A DNA stretch of 10,370 nt from Bacteroidales bacterium. GTDB lineage: Bacteria; Bacteroidota; Bacteroidia; Bacteroidales; UBA7960. Location: assembly GCA_003560215.1 (NCBI GenBank), contig PWIY01000163.1, forward strand, positions 1 to 10,370. Direction: 5' to 3'. The translations under genes and the position numbers were made by a program. Of this stretch, positions 5,802 through 10,370 are shown one piece after another (position 1 is the stretch's first letter; each line of letters opens with the position of its first letter). The notes under the pieces are model-generated. The model ran no database searches. It saw only the letters and a list, made by a program, of their open reading frames with translations, and was not told where the DNA came from.

Positions 5802-7523
5802 ATGAAAAACTTTAACTTTAAGCTTTTGGCTGTAGTTTTGATTACAGCAGGACTCTTCGCCAGCTGCGGACTGAACCGGATGGCAAGGAACTATGACGAA
5901 GGGGTTCGTTATACCCCCGAAACCAATCCCCTGGAAAACCACGGCGGGCAGGTTGCCGCCAATATCGACGGACGGGTTGGCGAAGGCTACTTTCACCGCA
6001 ATGCCGTGGTGGAAATCACCCCGGTGCTGAAATTTCAGGACACTGAAAAGGAGCTGGAAACCGTTACGCTGCGCGGCAGCAGAACAACCACCTCAGGAAC
6101 CATGGTCAACCGTGACCGTACCACCAATTTCGACATGAATAATGTGGTGGATTACAATCCTGATATGCTTAATTCGGAACTGTATGTCCGTGCCACGCTT
6201 TATCGCGAAGGTCGCGAAGACAGGGCCAGGGAACTTCCCGAGCGAAAAGTTGCGGACGGCATCATCATGACGGCCCAAAGGATTAAAAAAGACCACAAAG
6301 GGTCACTCGCACCCCATGAGTATGAGGAGGAAGTAATTATCTCCCAGTCGGCAAACATCTATTACGCTTATATGCGTCATAACCTGAACTGGCGTCTTGA
6401 CCTCAACCGCGCCGATGAGGCTCAGCAGAAAATTGAAGACCTCAAGGAGTTCATTCAGAGAGGTTGGGAACTTAAAGCTGTCGACGTGGATGCGTGGGCT
6501 TCTCCTGAAGGTGAAGTTGCCTTTAACCTGGAGTTGTCAGAAAATCGTGCAGAAACCGGAGAAGATTACATCACCGGCCTTTTTGAAGATAAGGAAGTGG
6601 AAATGCCCGAACTCAGGGTTGAAGCCAAAGGTGAAGACTTTGACGGCTTTATGGTCAAACTGGAAGCCTCAGACCTTCCTGACAAGCAGGCCATTGCCAA
6701 CGTAATCAATTCCCAGATCGCTCCTGCAGAGCGCGAAAGAAGGATCAAGGACATGACGCTCATTTATGAAGAAATCGAAAAATTACTCGAACCCCTGCGT
6801 CGTGCTGAGATCACTGTACATGCTTATGAACCCAAGCTGACACACGAAGAAATTTCAGGCCTCGCCCTGAGCGATCCTTCACAGCTTGATGAGAAGGAAC
6901 TTCTTTTTGCCGCCACGCTCACTGACAACCCGCAGACCCAGCTGGCCATTTACCGCTCAGCACAAGAGCTTTTCCCGAGAAGCTACAAAGGTTTTAACAA
7001 CGCTGCCGTGATCCTGCTCGAGCAGGGTGATGCAGAACAAGCCGCTGAATACCTGGAAAGAGCCAATCAGCTCGCCCCGGGCAACGGCCACGTTCAGAAT
7101 AACATGGGCATCGTTGCCGCCTGGGAGTATGACGATGAAAACGCCATGTCGATGTTTGAAGCAGCCAAAGCCCAAGGCGTTGATGCTGACTACAACATCG
7201 GGGTAACCCAAATCAGAAAAGGTGATTACCAGGCTGCCCTGAATTCATTCTCCGGATATACCTGCAAGTTTAATGTGGCTTTGGCACAACTGATGGCAGG
7301 CAATGAAACCGAGGCTGTCAATACCCTGAACTGCGCTGAAGAATGCGCCCAGGTTGCTTACCTGAAAGCAGTTATTGCAGCTAGAAACAATGATGCAACG
7401 GCACTTTATGACAATCTGCGCCGTTCTCTGGAACTCAATCCTGACATGGCACAAATTGCCGTCAATGACCTTGAGTTCCTGGACTTCTTCGGACAGAGTG
7501 AATTCCAGAGCATCGTCCTTTAA
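5802..7523 (+). CDS. Predicted lipoprotein with OmpA-like module and TPR-like repeats
   Basis: A 573-residue predicted exported lipoprotein. The N-terminus is a hydrophobic signal (about 7-21) ending FASC, with Cys22 as the expected lipidated residue; Phe at -3 is less usual than Leu. Residues about 50-180 form a domain I cannot name, resembling the N-terminal part of Bacteroidota OmpA-like envelope proteins (PERKVADGII at 146-155). Residues 227-252 (DAWASPEGEVAFNLELSENR and flank) look like the start of an OmpA-type C-terminal domain, continued by the GEDFDGF (277-283) and EPLRRAEITV (330-339) segments. From about 365 to 550 there are helical TPR-like repeats, clearest at FNNAAVILLEQGDAEQAAEY (398-417) and the next repeat. 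Three more cysteines occur late (488, 511, 515). The start lacks a Shine-Dalgarno but has an A-rich upstream region. It is monocistronic, ending at the terminator 22 bases downstream. A cell-envelope scaffold role is inferred; no specific function is recognised. Confidence 0.85.
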   Translation: MKNFNFKLLAVVLITAGLFASCGLNRMARNYDEGVRYTPETNPLENHGGQVAANIDGRVGEGYFHRNAVVEITPVLKFQDTEKELETVTLRGSRTTTSGTMVNRDRTTNFDMNNVVDYNPDMLNSELYVRATLYREGREDRARELPERKVADGIIMTAQRIKKDHKGSLAPHEYEEEVIISQSANIYYAYMRHNLNWRLDLNRADEAQQKIEDLKEFIQRGWELKAVDVDAWASPEGEVAFNLELSENRAETGEDYITGLFEDKEVEMPELRVEAKGEDFDGFMVKLEASDLPDKQAIANVINSQIAPAERERRIKDMTLIYEEIEKLLEPLRRAEITVHAYEPKLTHEEISGLALSDPSQLDEKELLFAATLTDNPQTQLAIYRSAQELFPRSYKGFNNAAVILLEQGDAEQAAEYLERANQLAPGNGHVQNNMGIVAAWEYDDENAMSMFEAAKAQGVDADYNIGVTQIRKGDYQAALNSFSGYTCKFNVALAQLMAGNETEAVNTLNCAEECAQVAYLKAVIAARNNDATALYDNLRRSLELNPDMAQIAVNDLEFLDFFGQSEFQSIVL

Positions 7524-7545
7524 TTGCAGTTTGTTACATTCAGAT

Positions 7546-7581
7546 AAAAAAACGCCCTGGCATCAACCAGGGCGTTTTTTT
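7546..7581. terminator. Bidirectional intrinsic terminator between convergent genes
   Basis: AAAAAAACGCCCTGG (7546-7560) pairs fully with CCAGGGCGTTTTTTT (7567-7581) around the six-base loop CATCAA. Both strands end in a run of seven T/U. It ends the lipoprotein gene on the plus strand and the folK-dNK transcript on the minus strand, whose last stop codon lies only 4 bases away. Confidence 0.95.
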
Positions 7582-7585
7582 GTTT

Positions 7586-8224
7586 TCAGGGCAGCAGCCT
7601 CACAGAGCTCAAACCCACGGGATAATCCCGGTCAATGGCATTCAGCACCATCTCCAAATGGGATGGATAGGCCACAAAATCAATGGCATTCACGTCAAGC
7701 ACCAGGGTTCTCAATCCGGGCTGTTGCTTCAGATAATTGAAATAGCTGTCCTGGATCTTTTCCAGGTATTCGTCCGGAATCTCCTGTTCATAGGAGCGAC
7801 CCCTGGATCGTATGTTCTGCTGCAACCTTCCCACAGATACATACAGGTGCACCAGCAGGTCAGGCCGCGGAACATTGGCATTCATGATGTTAAACAATGT
7901 CATAAACAGTTGGTACTCATCCTCCCCCAGTGTCTTTCGGGCAAAGATCAGTGACTTGTTCAGGAAGTAATCTGAAATGGTAAAATCGGAAAAAAGATCC
8001 TGGTTTGACAACTCCTTTTGCAACTGCTTATACCTGTCGGCAAGAAAAGACAACTCCAGGGGAAAGGCATATTTTTCCTGATCCTTGTAAAATTTTTCCA
8101 GAAAAGGGTTCTCCTCAAACTGCTCAAGGATCAGCTTTCCGTTATACAGGGACGAAATTTTAGAGGCAAGGGTGGTTTTGCCGGCCCCGATATTCCCTTC
8201 GATTGCAATGAAATTATACCGCAT
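7586..8224 (-). CDS. Deoxynucleoside kinase family protein
   Basis: A 212-residue cytosolic kinase of the deoxynucleoside kinase family (dCK/dGK/dNK fold), which phosphorylates deoxynucleosides to monophosphates using ATP or another NTP. The P-loop GNIGAGKTT is at 10-18, a family Glu in LEQFEENPF at 33-41, ADRYKQL at 62-68, and the arginine-rich lid RSRGRSYEQEIPDEYL at 139-154. Base preference (dA, dG or dC) cannot be read from the sequence, so no symbol is given. The region matching the animal ERS motif reads FTISDYFLNKSLIFA (81-95) without the Arg. The gene begins 24 bases after the folK stop and probably shares its transcript. Length is normal. Confidence 0.93.
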   Translation of the reverse strand: MRYNFIAIEGNIGAGKTTLASKISSLYNGKLILEQFEENPFLEKFYKDQEKYAFPLELSFLADRYKQLQKELSNQDLFSDFTISDYFLNKSLIFARKTLGEDEYQLFMTLFNIMNANVPRPDLLVHLYVSVGRLQQNIRSRGRSYEQEIPDEYLEKIQDSYFNYLKQQPGLRTLVLDVNAIDFVAYPSHLEMVLNAIDRDYPVGLSSVRLLP

Positions 8225-8248
8225 TTCAATATGGATTAAATGACAGGG

Positions 8249-8755
8249 CTAACCGGTATCCGACCGGCCGCTTATTTTGGTTACAACAGAGCTGTCGCTG
8301 CATTTTTCAAGCAACTCACTGACCGAAAGCTTCAACCGGGGGTGTCGCAACCCGGGATCAATCTCACACAGGGGCACCAGGGTAAATCGCCGCAGATGCA
8401 ACCGCGGGTGCGGGATTGTCAGCTCAGGAGAGTCTGTCACAAGATCGTTGTAAAAAAGAATGTCAATGTCAATGATCCTCGACATGATTTTCCCGCGCTG
8501 CCTTTCCCTGCCCAGCTTCCTTTCAATGGCCTGCAGGTTACGAAGCAATTCCCCGGGCAACATCGGGGTTTTCGCCATAATGGCCTGATTGATAAAATCC
8601 GGCTCACCGGGATCCATCCCCCAGGGTTTACTTTTATAGAGTGCACTCTCCCTCACAACATGTATTCCGGCCTCTTCCATCATGGATGATGCCAATTGAA
8701 AGTTTTGCCGAACTTCCCCCAGGTTGCCGCCAAGTAACAGATATACCCTGTTCAT
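8249..8755 (-). CDS. folK: 2-amino-4-hydroxy-6-hydroxymethyldihydropteridine diphosphokinase
   Basis: Cytosolic folate-pathway enzyme (HPPK) that transfers pyrophosphate from ATP to 6-hydroxymethyl-7,8-dihydropterin, before the dihydropteroate synthase step. Its 168 residues compare with about 160 in the family. Motifs in order: LLLGGNLGE (6-14), YKSKPWGM (40-47), DFINQA (53-58), ERKLGRER (78-85), SRIIDIDILFYND (92-104) with the Mg-binding Asp96 and Asp98, and PHPRLHLRRFTLVPL (115-129). The ATG at 8755 starts directly at the first beta strand, so no earlier start is needed. It is the first gene of a two-gene unit with the deoxynucleoside kinase, and is divergent from sppA. The short leader (about 15 bases) fits the promoter candidate at 8778-8808. 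Confidence 0.97.
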   Translation of the reverse strand: MNRVYLLLGGNLGEVRQNFQLASSMMEEAGIHVVRESALYKSKPWGMDPGEPDFINQAIMAKTPMLPGELLRNLQAIERKLGRERQRGKIMSRIIDIDILFYNDLVTDSPELTIPHPRLHLRRFTLVPLCEIDPGLRHPRLKLSVSELLEKCSDSSVVTKISGRSDTG

Positions 8756-8777
8756 GCTTTTACGGTATGAGTCCGGA

Positions 8778-8808
8778 CAAAATTGAACAAAAAAAACGGC
8801 TTATCAAA
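8778..8808 (-). promoter_or_regulatory. Candidate folK-dNK promoter
   Basis: On the minus strand, TTTG (8805-8808) is followed after exactly 19 bases by CAATTTTG (8778-8785), one mismatch to TAnnTTTG. Transcription would start near 8770. Just downstream lies the 8-base palindrome GTCCGGAC (8771-8778), overlapping the end of the -7 box. Confidence 0.5.
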
Positions 8809-8830
8809 AAAAAGGTTCAGGCAACCAACC

Positions 8831-8861
8831 TTTCAATGCATTTATATTATTGCTATCTTTA
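8831..8861 (+). promoter_or_regulatory. Candidate sppA promoter
   Basis: TTTC (8831-8834) and TATCTTTA (8854-8861) are separated by 19 bases, each one mismatch from the -33 TTTG and -7 TAnnTTTG elements. The start would be near 8866, giving a leader of about 50 bases. The 162-base gap from 8756 to 8917 holds this and the folK promoter candidate, and nothing else I can recognise. Confidence 0.4.
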
Positions 8862-8917
8862 ACCAGTAAAGTATTTTATGCAAATCTCCAATTACCTTCA
8901 CTTAAATTCCATGGGCC

Positions 8918-10370
8918 ATGAAACAGTTCTTTAAATTTATGTTCGCCTCAATGCTGGGGTTTTTTCTTACATTCGTGATCATCCTGTTTTTGATGATCGG
9001 GGTGATCGCTTCCATTGCCACCTTTTCTTCCAAAGATGATGCACCGGTTCAGTCCGGATCAGTATTGCGCCTGTCACTAAGCTCGGAGCTTTCAGACAGG
9101 GAAGGCCAGAATCCCTTTGAAGCCTTCGATTTCATGAGCATGTCTTTCAGGAGATCGACCGGACTCAATGAGCTGCTCGACAATATTGAAAAAGCAAAAG
9201 AAGATGAAAATATTGAGGGGATTTTTCTGGATCTTACCATTGTACCCTCAGGGTGGAGCAGTATTCTGGAAGTAAGGAATGCACTCAAGGATTTCCGTGA
9301 ATCAGGAAAGTTTGTCATCAGCTACGGTGAAGCATACATGCAGTCGGCCTACTACCTGGGGTCCGTTGCTGACGAAATGTACCTTCACCCCGAAGGCGCC
9401 ATTGATTTCAGGGGCATCAATTCTGAACTCGTATTTTTGAAAAACATGCTTGACAAGCTGGGCATCGACCCCCAGGTAATCCGGCATGGTGAGTTCAAAA
9501 GCGCCGGAGAGCCATTTTTCCGTGAAGACATGAGCCCGGAAAACAGAGAGCAGATCGAATCCTATGTGGGTTCCATCTGGAACAATGTAACCGGTGATAT
9601 TGCGGAGTCGCGGGGGCTGACAATCAACCACCTGAATGATGTGGCTGACGGCCTTCTGACCAGGAACGCCGAAATGGCTTTGGAAAACAATATGATAGAT
9701 GGCATTGCCTACCGGGATGAGATCCTTGACCTGTTGAGGGAAAGAGCGGGGCTGGATGAAGATAAGGAAGTGAACCTGGTATCACTGAGCCGCTACAAAC
9801 GCGCCCCAAAACCCAGACACATGATCACCCCGCGCAGCAAGGATCGGATTGCCGTGGTTTATGCAAGCGGAGGGATCATTGACGGCAGAGGCGGAGAAAC
9901 CAGCATCGGATCAATCGATATGTCTGCTGCCATTCGGGAAGCCCGGAAGGATGAATCGGTCAAAGCGATTGTATTCCGGATCAACTCGCCCGGTGGAAGC
10001 GCCCTTGCCTCAGATGTCATTCTGCGGGAGGTCAAACTGGCCGCCGCAGAAAAGCCGGTGATTGCTTCCATGGGGAATGTGGCGGCCTCGGGCGGATATT
10101 ACATTGCCTGCGCAGCAGATGAGATCATTGCCCACCCAAATACCATCACCGGATCGATCGGGGTGTTCGGAATGATTCCAAACATGCAGGAATTTTTCAA
10201 TGAAAAGATCGGACTCACATTTGACAATGTGAAAACCAATGAATTTGCCGATATGGGTTCCCTCACAAGGCCCATGCGACCCGCTGAAAGGCAAATCATT
10301 CAGGAAATGATCGGAGAGGTGTACGACACTTTCATAGGTCATGTGGCTGAGGGTCGCAACATGCCGGAAT
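8918..10370 (+). CDS. sppA: Signal peptide peptidase SppA, 67K type, 3' end beyond window
   Basis: Membrane-anchored serine protease that degrades cleaved signal peptides and other membrane fragments. 484 residues are visible; relatives run to nearly 600, so the tail is missing. One N-terminal membrane segment (about 7-36) is followed by two tandem S49-type domains. Catalytic residues are both present: the Lys of GEFKSAGEPF (Lys194) in the first domain and the Ser of NVAASGGYYIA (Ser391) in the second. Their spacing of 197 fits the Escherichia coli pair (Lys209/Ser409). INSPGGSALASDVI (355-368) and HPNTITGSIGVFG (406-418) are also typical. The ATG at 8918 begins MKQFFKF just before the membrane helix; an ATG at 8911 is out of frame. 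The gene is divergent from folK with its own promoter candidate. Confidence 0.96.
   Translation, partial: MKQFFKFMFASMLGFFLTFVIILFLMIGVIASIATFSSKDDAPVQSGSVLRLSLSSELSDREGQNPFEAFDFMSMSFRRSTGLNELLDNIEKAKEDENIEGIFLDLTIVPSGWSSILEVRNALKDFRESGKFVISYGEAYMQSAYYLGSVADEMYLHPEGAIDFRGINSELVFLKNMLDKLGIDPQVIRHGEFKSAGEPFFREDMSPENREQIESYVGSIWNNVTGDIAESRGLTINHLNDVADGLLTRNAEMALENNMIDGIAYRDEILDLLRERAGLDEDKEVNLVSLSRYKRAPKPRHMITPRSKDRIAVVYASGGIIDGRGGETSIGSIDMSAAIREARKDESVKAIVFRINSPGGSALASDVILREVKLAAAEKPVIASMGNVAASGGYYIACAADEIIAHPNTITGSIGVFGMIPNMQEFFNEKIGLTFDNVKTNEFADMGSLTRPMRPAERQIIQEMIGEVYDTFIGHVAEGRNMPE

Noticed and set aside
9049..10342. Minus-strand open frames opposite sppA
   Set aside because: None has a recognisable domain, and the plus strand carries a complete run of SppA motifs.
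1..10370. CRISPR array, insertion sequence, prophage or toxin-antitoxin genes
   Set aside because: No regularly spaced repeats, terminal inverted repeats, transposase motifs or small paired genes were seen on either strand.

Overview
The window carries ordinary chromosomal genes of a Bacteroidota bacterium, most likely class Bacteroidia. The evidence is the promoters, which match the Bacteroidota -33 TTTG / -7 TAnnTTTG type with a 19-base spacer; A-rich start regions mostly without Shine-Dalgarno sequences; Bacteroidota-type protein families (a DUF7033-like polysaccharide deacetylase, a FemAB/GNAT-like protein, an OmpA-like/TPR lipoprotein); and the 84-residue S20. The order or genus cannot be fixed from this window. 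I see no transposase, integrase, phage gene, CRISPR array or defence gene.

Layout. Positions 1-4061 (minus strand) hold a tight run of four genes, transcribed in this order: polysaccharide deacetylase-like protein, FemAB/GNAT-like acyltransferase, uracil phosphoribosyltransferase (upp), and a MacB/FtsX-type ABC permease cut by the left edge. Neighbours overlap by 26 and 8 bases and then sit 15 bases apart, so this is almost certainly one operon. Upstream of it, radC (4169-4888, minus) is separated by about 107 bases containing short repeats and two dyads. Positions 4934-5545 form a translation unit on the minus strand: promoter, tRNA-Glu(UUC), rpsT, a second identical tRNA-Glu(UUC), and a strong intrinsic terminator.

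The 338-base divergent gap at 5464-5801 separates that unit from a plus-strand lipoprotein gene (5802-7523) with an OmpA-like module and C-terminal TPR-like repeats. Its promoter overlaps a perfect 7+7 inverted repeat. A 15-bp-stem bidirectional terminator (7546-7581) ends this gene and also the convergent folK-deoxynucleoside kinase pair (7586-8755, minus). A 162-base divergent gap with promoter candidates in both directions leads to sppA (8918 to the right edge, plus), which is cut at its C-terminus.

Functional picture: nucleotide and folate metabolism (upp, dNK, folK), translation (rpsT, tRNA-Glu), and envelope biology (deacetylase, acyltransferase, permease, lipoprotein, SppA). No dramatic new system is evident. 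The points most worth checking are the dyad on the lipoprotein promoter, the architecture of that lipoprotein, the overlapping deacetylase-acyltransferase pair, and the tRNA-rpsT-tRNA unit.
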